Shown here: one piece after another, positions 15,966-23,449 of the stretch
Layout: every line of letters starts with the position of its first letter
Position numbering within the stretch: position 1 is the first letter of the stretch
DNA from: CAXMQS01 sp964195995
Lineage (GTDB): Bacteria > Actinomycetota > Acidimicrobiia > Spongiisociales > JAOTWH01
Reading direction: 5' to 3'
Assembly (NCBI GenBank): GCA_964195995.1
Contig: CAXMQS010000066.1
Span: 1 to 37,885, forward strand
Length of the DNA stretch: 37,885 nt
The notes under the pieces: generated by a model
The model's input: only the letters and a program-made list of their open reading frames with translations
The model's database searches: none
What the model was told of the DNA's origin: nothing
Position numbers and translations under genes: made by a program

Positions 15966-16727
15966 CTGAAGATCGCAGTCTGCGCCAAACAGATACCGGA
16001 CCCGGCCACGCCGTACGAGCTGGACCCGGAAACCCACTTCGTCGTCCGACCTGAAGACCAGATCCTCGACGACACCGACCGCTACGGAGTTGAACTCGCC
16101 CTGCAGCTGGCGGAAGCCAGCGAGGGGACCGTAACGATCTTCTCTATGTCGCCGGCAGGGTCGTTACAGGGCGTCCGTCAAGCGCTCGCGATGGGAGCCG
16201 ACGCCGCGGTCGTCATCGACGACGAAGCACTGCGCGGTGCCGAGGCGTTGACGACGGCGAGAGTCCTGGCGGCCGCCATCGCCCGGGATCAGTTCGATCT
16301 CGTGATCGCCGGGACTGAATCGACCGACGGTTACAGCGGCATCGTTCCCCAGCAGATCGCCGAGCTGCTCGGGATGCCTGCGTTGACCTACGCCAGAAAG
16401 GTGACGGTGGCCGACGGCGCCGCGACCATCGAACAGCAGAGCTCAGGTGGCTACAACGAGGTCACAAGTCAGCTCCCCGCCGTCATCACGGTCACGGCCG
16501 GCGCAGTCGAGCCTCGCTACCCCACCTTCACGGGGATCATGGCGGCGAAGTCCAAGCCGATCGACCAGCCGACAGCAGCCGACCTCGGGGTCACCGACCT
16601 GTCGCGTAGTCAGACCATCACCAGTGTCCAGGCCGTCGAGGGTCGCCAGGCCGGCAACATCGTTACCGACGACGGCGAGGGTCACGTCCACATCGTTGCT
16701 GTGCTCGAAGAAGCGAAGGTGATCTGA
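15966..16727 (+). CDS. etfB: Electron transfer flavoprotein beta subunit, CTG start
   Basis: Partner of EtfA in carrying electrons from acyl-CoA dehydrogenases to the respiratory chain; binds AMP. 253 residues: KIAVCAKQIPDPATPYELDP at the N-terminus, then DRYGVELALQLAE, ALAMGADAAVVIDD, VIAGTESTDGYSGIVPQQIAELLG and the recognition-loop area ending RYPTFTGIMAAKSKPID. Start: after an in-frame TAA at 15936-15938 there is no ATG, GTG or TTG before the conserved N-terminus. CTG 15966, with AGGAG five bases upstream, is the only credible start; the first conventional codon (ATG 16146) would remove 60 conserved residues. Its TGA overlaps the etfA ATG. Confidence 0.93.
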   Translation: MKIAVCAKQIPDPATPYELDPETHFVVRPEDQILDDTDRYGVELALQLAEASEGTVTIFSMSPAGSLQGVRQALAMGADAAVVIDDEALRGAEALTTARVLAAAIARDQFDLVIAGTESTDGYSGIVPQQIAELLGMPALTYARKVTVADGAATIEQQSSGGYNEVTSQLPAVITVTAGAVEPRYPTFTGIMAAKSKPIDQPTAADLGVTDLSRSQTITSVQAVEGRQAGNIVTDDGEGHVHIVAVLEEAKVI

Positions 16728-17665
16728 TGATCTGGGTATTCAGCGAGGACAGTCAGGGCGCACCGTCAACTATGTCGCTCGAACTTTTGGCGGCTGCCCG
16801 CGGCCTTAGCGACGACATCAGCGCCGTCTACGTTGGCCCCGCCTCGGACGACTCGATGGCAGCCCTTGGCGATCACGGGGCAGCAACGGTCTACCACCTC
16901 GACACCGGCGACCAGCTTCCCGCGGCGGCAGCCGCCGCAGCCATTGCCGAGCTAGCCGCTGAACACCAGCCGACGGTCATTCTCTTCGGTCTGACATTCA
17001 CTGACCGTGACGTTGCCGGCCGGCTCAGCGCTCGCATGGGCCTTCCGGTGTTGTCCAACGTCGTATCCATCGACGGGGCGAGTGCCAGCAACGAGATCCT
17101 CGGTGGGACGCTGATGGTCACCACGAAGATCGATAGCTCAGGGCCCGCTCTCATGGTGGTAAGGCCAAAGGCGTTCGCTGCCGAGCCGGTTGGCGGACCT
17201 GCCCCGACCATCGTCGCCGTGCCGGTGCCCGACGTTGGGCACGCCGGATCAGCCACGATCACTGCTCGTCACGCCGAAGACTCGTCAGGGCCGTCCCTCG
17301 AGGAAGCCAGCGTCATCGTCACCGGGGGTCGCGGCCTGGGCGCAGCTGAGGCCTTCGGAATGATGGACGAGCTGGCGGGCCTGCTCGGGGCGGCAGTCGG
17401 CGCCACGCGAGCCGTCGTTGACTCGGGCTGGGTGCCTTACTCGCTGCAGGTAGGCCAGACGGGAAAGACGGTGAAGCCTTCGGTCTACGTCGCGTGCGGC
17501 GTCTCCGGCGCCATGCAGCATCTCGTTGGAATGAAGGACTCAGGAACGATCATCGCCATCAACAAGGACCCCGAGGCGCCCATCTTCGGTATTGCCGATC
17601 TTGGCATCGTTGGCGATGTCCACTCGGTCGTCCCCAAGCTCATCGAGGCTCTCAAGAGCCGCTGA
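16727..17665 (+). CDS. etfA: Electron transfer flavoprotein alpha subunit
   Basis: 312 residues. The N-terminal alpha/beta domain contains VILFGLTFTDRDVAGRLSAR. The C-terminal FAD-binding domain is well preserved: VIVTGGRGLG, GATRAVVDSGWVPYSLQVGQ followed by TGKTVKPSVYVACGVSGAMQ, HLVGMKDSGTIIAINKDPEA and PIFGIADLGIVGD. Coupled to etfB through TGATG. The natural electron donors are acyl-CoA dehydrogenases such as the one at 1875-3080. No ETF-quinone oxidoreductase is in the window. Confidence 0.96.
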   Translation: MIWVFSEDSQGAPSTMSLELLAAARGLSDDISAVYVGPASDDSMAALGDHGAATVYHLDTGDQLPAAAAAAAIAELAAEHQPTVILFGLTFTDRDVAGRLSARMGLPVLSNVVSIDGASASNEILGGTLMVTTKIDSSGPALMVVRPKAFAAEPVGGPAPTIVAVPVPDVGHAGSATITARHAEDSSGPSLEEASVIVTGGRGLGAAEAFGMMDELAGLLGAAVGATRAVVDSGWVPYSLQVGQTGKTVKPSVYVACGVSGAMQHLVGMKDSGTIIAINKDPEAPIFGIADLGIVGDVHSVVPKLIEALKSR

Positions 17666-17697
17666 GGAGCGCGCTGAGCAATTCACTCGCGAGCCGG

Positions 17698-17712
17698 CGG
17701 CTGATAACAAGC
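17698..17712 (+). repeat. Left arm of a 15-bp inverted repeat
   Basis: CGGCTGATAACAAGC is repeated in perfect inverse at 18081-18095. The pair encloses a 398-bp interval containing a single small membrane-protein gene. The outer flank TCAAGAGC-(C/G)GCTGA is also shared by the etfA end (from 17652) and the right arm. Confidence 0.65.
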
Positions 17713-17764
17713 TTGCTGGTCAGCGGGCGACGGCTCGTCGCACACGTCGTTGCTCAGGATGCTC

Positions 17765-18067
17765 TTACGGCAGGGTGAGCAACTGACGGGCAAGGCTGGG
17801 CTCTCTCTTCGCTGCTCGAAGGCTCTCGAGGGGTGCGAACCTCACGACCTTGCGAGAAGTTGGCTCCGGTAGCAGACCCGAGCTCAGCGCGGCGACGACC
17901 GCAGCACCGACGCCAGCCACGAGAACATCAACTCGGCCCGTGTAATCGAAGACCGCCAAGGAGGCCACGGCACCGACCAGCGCCAGCCAGCCGATGACGA
18001 GGGCGACGCTTCGCCCCCGGCTACTACGCCAGGCTCGACGACTACGACGCTTCTTTCGCGGGCTCAT
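17765..18067 (-). CDS. Hypothetical two-helix membrane protein
   Basis: 100 residues: a strongly basic N-terminus (SPRKKRRSRRAWRSSRGR), two hydrophobic segments (about 20-42, VALVIGWLALVGAVASLAVF, and about 47-66, VDVLVAGVGAAVVAALSSGL) and a short polar tail. The positive-inside rule puts the N-terminus in the cytoplasm. No family recognised. The gene sits between 15-bp inverted repeats and beside a cluster of palindromic repeats. No strong ribosome binding site is seen. It may be real but is less secure than its neighbours. Confidence 0.55.
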   Translation of the reverse strand: MSPRKKRRSRRAWRSSRGRSVALVIGWLALVGAVASLAVFDYTGRVDVLVAGVGAAVVAALSSGLLPEPTSRKVVRFAPLESLRAAKREPSLARQLLTLP

Positions 18068-18080
18068 AGACCAGTTATCG

Positions 18081-18095
18081 GCTTGTTATCAGCCG
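18081..18095 (-). repeat. Right arm of the 15-bp inverted repeat
   Basis: GCTTGTTATCAGCCG, the exact reverse complement of 17698-17712. It lies 14 bp upstream of the start of the small membrane-protein gene. Confidence 0.65.
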
Positions 18096-18149
18096 CTCTT
18101 GACCAGAACCCTGCTCATTTCCTCCGACCTCTCGGGGAGGGAGTCGTCG

Positions 18150-18201
18150 TCTCTCCCCCCGTAGGGGGGAGTACCGGCGAAGCCGGGGAGGGGGGCTTCC
18201 T
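18150..18201 (-). repeat. Palindromic intergenic repeat, copy A (inverted to copy B)
   Basis: Core CTCCCCCCGTAGGGGGGAG is followed by a CCGGCGAAGCCGG hairpin and a GGAGGGGGGCTTCC arm. Its order matches the reverse complement of copy B at 18236-18292, so A and B face each other. The GGGCTTCC / GGAAGCCC arms could form a large hairpin about 40 bases apart. Confidence 0.65.
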
Positions 18202-18235
18202 CGCGGGCGCGTGGTTCGCGCTAGAGCTGTGAACA

Positions 18236-18292
18236 GGAAGCCCCCTCCGACCTCGCTTTGCTCGGCCACCTCCCCCTACAGGGGAGGAAACC
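18236..18292 (+). repeat. Palindromic intergenic repeat, copy B
   Basis: Begins GGAAGCCCCCTCCGACCTCG, then a TTTGCTCGGCCACC segment and the palindromic core CTCCCCCTACAGGGGAGG. The same element, read in reverse complement, forms the 57-bp tandem repeat at the right end of the window. It is therefore a dispersed repeat family of this genome, non-coding and REP-like. Confidence 0.75.
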
Positions 18293-18327
18293 GCGTCTCT
18301 CGCCTCTAGCAACGTTGCTGGTACGCA

Positions 18328-18371
18328 TACCCCCGCCGCCCTTCGGGCACCTCCCCCGCCGGCGTCGGAGG
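18328..18371. repeat. Related palindromic repeat, copy C (degenerate)
   Basis: CCCCCGCCGCCCTTCGGGCA followed by CCTCCCCCGCCGGCGTCGGA: same C-rich/G-rich style and small GCCC-TTC-GGGC hairpin, but only loosely similar to A and B. Confidence 0.4.
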
Positions 18372-18407
18372 ATGGTTGTCTCCTGAAGGCTGTTCCGAGA
18401 CCCCCAG

Positions 18408-18794
18408 CTACAAGGACTCTGGGCCGAAGGAGTCCGGTAGCAGCTCTGCCAGTGTGTGTTGGCGGGCCGCGCCGTTGGGAGTACGCACGATGATGGTCTC
18501 CACGCCAAGCTCTCGCATCATCTGGCGACAGTTCCCGCACGGGTAGCAATCGCCCTCAGCGTCGATACAGGCGACCGCGATGGTCTTGATGTCGGTGTGG
18601 CCCGCTGTCACCGCATTAGCCATCGCCGAGGCCTCAGCGCATTGGGTCGAGCCATAGGCAGCGTTCTCAACGTTCACGCCCGTGAAGCGCTGGCCATCAG
18701 CGGCAACAACGACGGCGCCAACACGGAAGTTGGAGTAAGGGGCGTATGCCGCCTCGGCTACCTCTGCGGCCTCTGCCAAAAGCTCATCTTCCAT
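18408..18794 (-). CDS. cdd: Cytidine deaminase
   Basis: Zinc hydrolase that deaminates cytidine and deoxycytidine to (deoxy)uridine, substrates for the deoA-type phosphorylase encoded upstream on the other strand. 128 residues: YAPYSNFRVGAVVV, the zinc/catalytic motif C52-A53-E54 (GSTQCAEASA) and PCGNC (85-89). ATG 18794 follows GGAGG with 7 nt spacing and overlaps the 3' end of ftsY by 11 bp. The ATG at 18815, seven codons upstream in the same frame, lacks such a site. It is the last gene of the long minus-strand run. Confidence 0.93.
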   Translation of the reverse strand: MEDELLAEAAEVAEAAYAPYSNFRVGAVVVAADGQRFTGVNVENAAYGSTQCAEASAMANAVTAGHTDIKTIAVACIDAEGDCYPCGNCRQMMRELGVETIIVRTPNGAARQHTLAELLPDSFGPESL

Positions 18795-19830
18795 CTGGGT
18801 CCTCCAGTAGCGCATCCACGAACTGTTCTGGGATGAAGGGAATCAGGTCGTCCGCGGACTCACCGACACCGATCAGCTTGATAGGTATGCCAAGCTGGCT
18901 CTCGACCGCCACCGCCATGCCCCCCTTGGCGGTGCCGTCCAGCTTGGTGACGATGATTCCGGTGACGCCAACGGCCTCGGAGAACGTCTTGGCCTGGGCA
19001 ATGCTGTTCTGGCCTCCGGTGCCGTCGAGCACCAGAAGCACCTCGTCGACGCCGCCCGCTTCGCGATCGACGATGCGTACGACCTTGGTCAGCTCCTCCA
19101 TCAGGTTGGTGTCGGAATGGAGTCGACCCGCCGTGTCGATGATGACGACGTCGGTGCCACGGGCCTTCGCCGCATCGAGCGCATCATGGGCGACGGAGGC
19201 CGGATCGGCGCCAACCTCTCCGTCGATCACATCGACCCCCACGCTCCCCGCCCAGACACGAAGCTGTTCCGCGGCTCCCGCCCGAAAGGTGTCGGCCGCC
19301 CCCAGGATTGCAGATGCTCCCAACTCCTGATATCGCTGCGCCAGCTTGGCGATGGTTGTTGTCTTTCCTGAGCCGTTGACGCCGACGACCACCATGGCGA
19401 CGAGATCGGTGCCCAGGTGAGCCAGGTGGCGTTCCTTCTCCCCGAAGGTACTGACGAGCTCCTGGCGCAGCTTGTGACTTGCTGCCTCGGCGTCCACCGG
19501 ATCCGATGTTCGGACACGACCGGTCAACTCGCCTGCCATCTCCACGCCGACATCAGCTGACACCAGCATGTCCTCGAACTCCGACCAGAACACCTCATCG
19601 AGCTCGTGGCGGCCCTTCAGAAGCCCCAAGCGACCCCCCAGAGCGGCCCTGGTCGTCGCCATCCGATCACCGAGCGACTTGGGCCTGACAACCGCCTCCT
19701 CGGCCTCAGCGGTCATTGAACGCGCGATGCGGCGGCGCGACGACGAGGCGAACCGGCTGATGACGATGACGGGAATCGCGATGATCGCTATGACGATCAG
19801 CGCGACGACAATTACGGTCGACGTATCCAC
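18784..19830 (-). CDS. ftsY: Signal recognition particle receptor FtsY
   Basis: SRP receptor GTPase that docks ribosome-nascent chain complexes at the membrane. 348 residues: an N-terminal transmembrane helix (about 5-26), a short basic/acidic linker, the helical N domain (about 52-135), then the NG GTPase with G1 GVNGSGKTTT (150-159), DTFRAGAAEQL, IDTAGRLHSD, TKLDGTAKGG and GIPIKLIGVGESADDL. The membrane anchor is typical of actinobacterial FtsY, unlike the acidic A domain of E. coli. GTG 19830 follows AGGAG and begins 9 bp after the smc stop. ffh, often next, is not in the window. Confidence 0.96.
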   Translation of the reverse strand: MDTSTVIVVALIVIAIIAIPVIVISRFASSSRRRIARSMTAEAEEAVVRPKSLGDRMATTRAALGGRLGLLKGRHELDEVFWSEFEDMLVSADVGVEMAGELTGRVRTSDPVDAEAASHKLRQELVSTFGEKERHLAHLGTDLVAMVVVGVNGSGKTTTIAKLAQRYQELGASAILGAADTFRAGAAEQLRVWAGSVGVDVIDGEVGADPASVAHDALDAAKARGTDVVIIDTAGRLHSDTNLMEELTKVVRIVDREAGGVDEVLLVLDGTGGQNSIAQAKTFSEAVGVTGIIVTKLDGTAKGGMAVAVESQLGIPIKLIGVGESADDLIPFIPEQFVDALLEDPDGR

Positions 19831-19839
19831 TGAGGCTCC

Positions 19840-22800
19840 TCAGACGCGGGCGTGGTCGAAGCGTTTAGCGAGAACCTTGGACGACTCGCCTGGCTCCATC
19901 GTGACGCCGTAGAGCATATCTGCCGCCTCCATCGTCTGTTGCTGGTGGGTGACCACCACAAGCTGCGACGAGCCCCGCAGCACCTCGATGAGCTTGAGGA
20001 ACCGTCGCAGGTTGGCGTCGTCAAGTGCAGCCTCGACCTCGTCAAGGACATAGAAGGGGCTCGGACGGGCACGAAAGACGGCGAACAGGAAGGCCAGCGC
20101 CGCGAGCGACCGCTCCCCGCCTGAGAGCAGGCTGAGCCGGCTGACCTTCTTGCCCATCGGCTGGGCCTGGATCTCGAGCCCGGTTTCAAGCGGATTGTCC
20201 GGGTCGGTGAGGCGGAGCCGGCCCTTGCCGCCGGGGAACAGCACCGAGAAGTTCTCCTGGTAGAACCTGTCGATCTCCTCGAACGCCGCCCCAAAGAGCT
20301 CTGCGATCTTGGAGTCCAGCACTGTGATGACCTTGCGCAGTTCGCTGCGTGACTCGTTGAGGTCGGCGAGCTGCCCCTCGAGGAACTCCGCCTCGGCTGC
20401 AAGCTCGCGGTACTCCTTGGCGGCCAACGGGTTGACCGGTCCCATCCGGCGCAGCTCGGCCTCGAGTTGCTCCAACCTGGCTCGGGGATCATCAACCTCG
20501 ACGGCAGGTGCCTGAAGCGCCTGCTCCTCAGTGGCGTCGGCGTCGCGCCGGAGGCCCTCCGCGACTCCTTGGCGCCGGGCACGCCCTTCCGCGATCTCAA
20601 CTGCAAGAGCAGTCAACCGCTCGCGGCTCTCTGCGGTCTCGGATTCGAGCGTCTTCTGCCGTTCGTGAACCCTGCCCAACTTGGTTCCGGTGAATCCGGC
20701 CTCAGTCCGCAGCGTTCGCTGCCGCTCCCGGAGGGTCGCCACGTGGCCGCGAACGACCTCCATGGCTCGCTTCGCCATGTCCTCCGTTATCTCGAGGCCA
20801 TCGATCTGGAATGCCTCGACGGGGGCGTCGTCCCATCCCTCCAACTGTGTAGCAACGTCGACTCGGCGCTCCTCGAGAATGCGGCGGCGTTCCTCTGTCT
20901 TGGCGAGCTCAGCCGCCGCTGCCTCCCGCTCTCCTTGAGACTGCTCCCTCTTCATGCCGACCTTTTGCTTGCGCTCCGACAGCTCCGCCCAGGCCTCGTG
21001 ATGTCGAGCGTCCTCGCCCTCGAAGGCATCGAGCCTGCTGCGCAACGCCGCTAGCCGCTCATCACGAGCGACGGCGGCCTCCGCGAGCAACCTTCTTTGT
21101 TCGTCGAGCCTTGCCACCTCGGCGTCGCTGTCCGCCTTGGCACGCTGAATCCTGGCGAGAGCTTCGGTAGCGCCACCGAGGCGAGTCTCCAGCACCTCAA
21201 GTGACTCGAGGGCGGAGCGCTCGGCTCCCCTAGCTTCGTCGAAGGCCCTAGTGGCAACGGCGAGTCGGCTCTCCGCTCTCCTGGCTTCGTCGTCGGCCCG
21301 GTCCTCGGCGGCCTTGGCGTCCTCGAGACCAGCCGCATCGATGCCGGCAGGGTCGTAGGCACGGATGCCGGTGGCTGTGATCAGATCGCCTTCCGGCGTT
21401 ACCGCGCGGAGGTCAGGAGCTCTCTGCAGAAGGTCCCAGGCCGTTTTCCATCCTTCGACCAATAGCACATCGCCAAGCAGAGTCTGGGCGAGCTGTTGGT
21501 TGGCACCCGGACCGAGCCGCTCGACGAGGGCGTCAACTCCCCACTCGGCAGCGATCTTGGAAGCTGTTCTCACCGGAGATTCAGCTGCCGTCACTACCGG
21601 AATCCCGCCGATTCCTGCCGATTTCAGTTCCGCGACCACGGACTCGACGCCGGCCAAGCCATCAGCGACGACGCCGTCCGACCAATGGCCCAGCGCGACC
21701 TCTACAGCAACGGCCAGCCCGTCGGGCACGTCGAGTGCCTCGACGATCGATGCGACGACGTGGGCAGATGAGGCAACCATGTCCCTGGACGATTCGTCCG
21801 TGACCCCGGACAAGGCTGCCTCCGTGGCCTCGACGCGGGCACGGCACCGGGTCACTTCGAACTGAGCTTGTTGCCAGGCCTCTTCGGCCGTTTCCCAGAC
21901 ACGCTGTGCTTGTTCCCTGCTCTGGCGTGCAACGTCGTAGGTGGCAGCGATGGCTCCGACCTCGATGTCCAGCTGCTGGCTCTCGACGCTCAGGCGCTCG
22001 ACCTCGGCTGCCTCGTCAACGGTTCTGGCCGCGATCAGCTCCAGGCGGTGGGTAACGGCCTCTGTGTCGCGGCGATCGCGCTCTGCAGCGCCCTCCAAAG
22101 ATGCTTGCTCACCCCGCAGCACAGCCAACATGCCTTCCGCAGGAAGCTGGCCCTGGTCAGCAAGAACCCGCTCCTCGTCCTCGAGGGCCCGCAGCGCAGT
22201 TGAGGCTCTATCGACTTTCGACCGAAGCAAGCGCTCCTCTGCTTCCGCTCTCTGCAGATCGGCGAGGAGGTCCTGGGCCTCGAGCTCCAGGTCGCGGCGA
22301 CGTTCACCATGGCCTCGTCGGCTGCTCTCGAGGGCTACCCGGCGCTCTCGAGCGACGGTCGCCACCTTGTGAAAGCGCTCGGCGATGGTCTCGAGACGGG
22401 CGGCCGCGGCGGTGTCTCGCTCCAGCGACTTGCCTGCGTCCCCCGCCTTGTCCTGGAGGCCGGCGAGCTCGCGTTCCAGTTCTGCGAGCTCTGCGATCGC
22501 GGCGGTTACTCGCTCTGATCGCGTTGCCTCCTCGGTGGTCGCCGCATCGAGCCGGCCGTCGATCGACCTGAGCTCGGTGGCACCGATGTGGAGGTAGAGG
22601 GCCCTTACCTCTTCCTTCACCGACTCGTGCTTCTCGGCGGCGACGGCCTGCCGCTTGAGAGGACGCATCCGTTTGTTGTGCTCCCGCAGGATGTCCTGGA
22701 GTCGCTTGACATCGTCCGCCGTCTGCTCCAGGCGGCGTATCGAGCGATCACGGCGATTGCGATGCTTCACGACGCCAGCCGCTTCTTCGAGGACCGTCCG

Positions 22801-23304
22801 ATGCTCGTCTGGCCTGGCGTTGAGGATCGAGGCGATCCGGCCCTGGGCCACGATCACATGAAGGTGGCGTCCAACGTGGCCGTCGTTGAGGAGCTCCTGA
22901 ATATCGAGCAGCCGGCAGTCGGTCCCGTTGATCTCGTACTCGGAAGTGCCGTCGCGAAGGAGCCTGCGGGTGATCGATACCTCTTCGAGATCGAGAGGAA
23001 GTTGGCGCTCGGCATTGTCGAAGGTGACGGTGACCTCGGTGCGATTCAGGGCAGGACGAGAGGCGGTACCGGAGAAGATGACATCCTTCATCTCGTTGGT
23101 TCGGAGGTTGGAAGTCGCCTGGGTGCCGAGGACCCACGACAACGCATCAACGATGTTGGATTTGCCGGATCCATTGGGCCCGACGACAACGTTGACACCA
23201 GGCTCGAAATCAAGTCGAGTCCGGTCGGCGAACGACTTAAAGCCGCTTAGTGAAAGGGATTTCAGGTGCAAGGGCAGGGTGAGCGTATCGCTGGGGTTGG
23301 CCAA
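19840..23304 (-). CDS. smc: Chromosome segregation protein SMC
   Basis: Condensin-like ATPase that organises and segregates the chromosome, normally with ScpAB. 1154 residues, standard length. Head: GFKSFADRTRLDFEPG, Walker A GPNGSGKSN (42-50), then LEEAAGVVKHRNRR. Two long coiled coils (about 165-500 and 650-1000) flank the hinge (about 505-640). C-terminal head: signature LLSGGERSLAALAFLFAV and Walker B YVLDEVEAALDDANL. Start TTG 23304 follows a CATAAT box at 8 nt and is only three codons after an in-frame stop; a second TTG at 23271 would give the shorter family-like LHLKSLSLSGF start. Followed closely by ftsY. Confidence 0.97.
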   Translation of the reverse strand: MANPSDTLTLPLHLKSLSLSGFKSFADRTRLDFEPGVNVVVGPNGSGKSNIVDALSWVLGTQATSNLRTNEMKDVIFSGTASRPALNRTEVTVTFDNAERQLPLDLEEVSITRRLLRDGTSEYEINGTDCRLLDIQELLNDGHVGRHLHVIVAQGRIASILNARPDEHRTVLEEAAGVVKHRNRRDRSIRRLEQTADDVKRLQDILREHNKRMRPLKRQAVAAEKHESVKEEVRALYLHIGATELRSIDGRLDAATTEEATRSERVTAAIAELAELERELAGLQDKAGDAGKSLERDTAAAARLETIAERFHKVATVARERRVALESSRRGHGERRRDLELEAQDLLADLQRAEAEERLLRSKVDRASTALRALEDEERVLADQGQLPAEGMLAVLRGEQASLEGAAERDRRDTEAVTHRLELIAARTVDEAAEVERLSVESQQLDIEVGAIAATYDVARQSREQAQRVWETAEEAWQQAQFEVTRCRARVEATEAALSGVTDESSRDMVASSAHVVASIVEALDVPDGLAVAVEVALGHWSDGVVADGLAGVESVVAELKSAGIGGIPVVTAAESPVRTASKIAAEWGVDALVERLGPGANQQLAQTLLGDVLLVEGWKTAWDLLQRAPDLRAVTPEGDLITATGIRAYDPAGIDAAGLEDAKAAEDRADDEARRAESRLAVATRAFDEARGAERSALESLEVLETRLGGATEALARIQRAKADSDAEVARLDEQRRLLAEAAVARDERLAALRSRLDAFEGEDARHHEAWAELSERKQKVGMKREQSQGEREAAAAELAKTEERRRILEERRVDVATQLEGWDDAPVEAFQIDGLEITEDMAKRAMEVVRGHVATLRERQRTLRTEAGFTGTKLGRVHERQKTLESETAESRERLTALAVEIAEGRARRQGVAEGLRRDADATEEQALQAPAVEVDDPRARLEQLEAELRRMGPVNPLAAKEYRELAAEAEFLEGQLADLNESRSELRKVITVLDSKIAELFGAAFEEIDRFYQENFSVLFPGGKGRLRLTDPDNPLETGLEIQAQPMGKKVSRLSLLSGGERSLAALAFLFAVFRARPSPFYVLDEVEAALDDANLRRFLKLIEVLRGSSQLVVVTHQQQTMEAADMLYGVTMEPGESSKVLAKRFDHARV

Positions 23305-23312
23305 TCCCGTGC

Positions 23313-23318
23313 ATTATG
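23313..23318 (-). promoter_or_regulatory. Probable -10 box (CATAAT) for smc
   Basis: On the minus strand CATAAT ends 8 nt before TTG 23304, the same geometry as the other leaderless starts in the window. This favours the longer smc reading. Confidence 0.45.
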
Positions 23319-23323
23319 AGGGC

Positions 23324-23338
23324 GCTATAACGGCTGGC
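23324..23338. repeat. 15-bp direct repeat, copy 1 (upstream of smc)
   Basis: GCTATAACGGCTGGC; matches 23435-23449 (GCTATAACGCCTGGC) at 14 of 15 positions. Copy 1 lies in the smc promoter region, copy 2 across the mutM stop codon. Confidence 0.5.
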
Positions 23339-23434
23339 TTCTGGGAAAATACAGCGGCACCCTCGGAGAGACTTATGGAGACTCGTCAGCCCGGTGATGA
23401 ACGATGTTGGCAAGGCCGACGCACGCAAATCCTG

Positions 23435-23449
23435 GCTATAACGCCTGGC
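23435..23449. repeat. 15-bp direct repeat, copy 2 (over the mutM stop)
   Basis: One mismatch from copy 1. The two copies are spaced 111 bp apart (start to start) and bracket the only gap in the minus-strand run between mutM and smc. Could be paired protein-binding sites or coincidence. Confidence 0.45.

Larger units (their letters stand above)
18096..18407. other. Gene-free stretch filled by repeats
   Basis: Between the small membrane protein and cdd there is no credible gene. The stretch holds repeat copies A, B and C. The frames that stay open through it are low-complexity by-products of the C/G-rich repeats. Palindromes here could end transcription from cdd (reading left). Confidence 0.7.

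Noticed and set aside
17749..17783. Terminator between etfA and the small membrane-protein gene (GTTGCTCA...TGAGCAAC)
   Set aside because: The stem is 8 bp but the loop is 19 bases and no T run follows on either strand; it also overlaps the coding end of the minus-strand gene.
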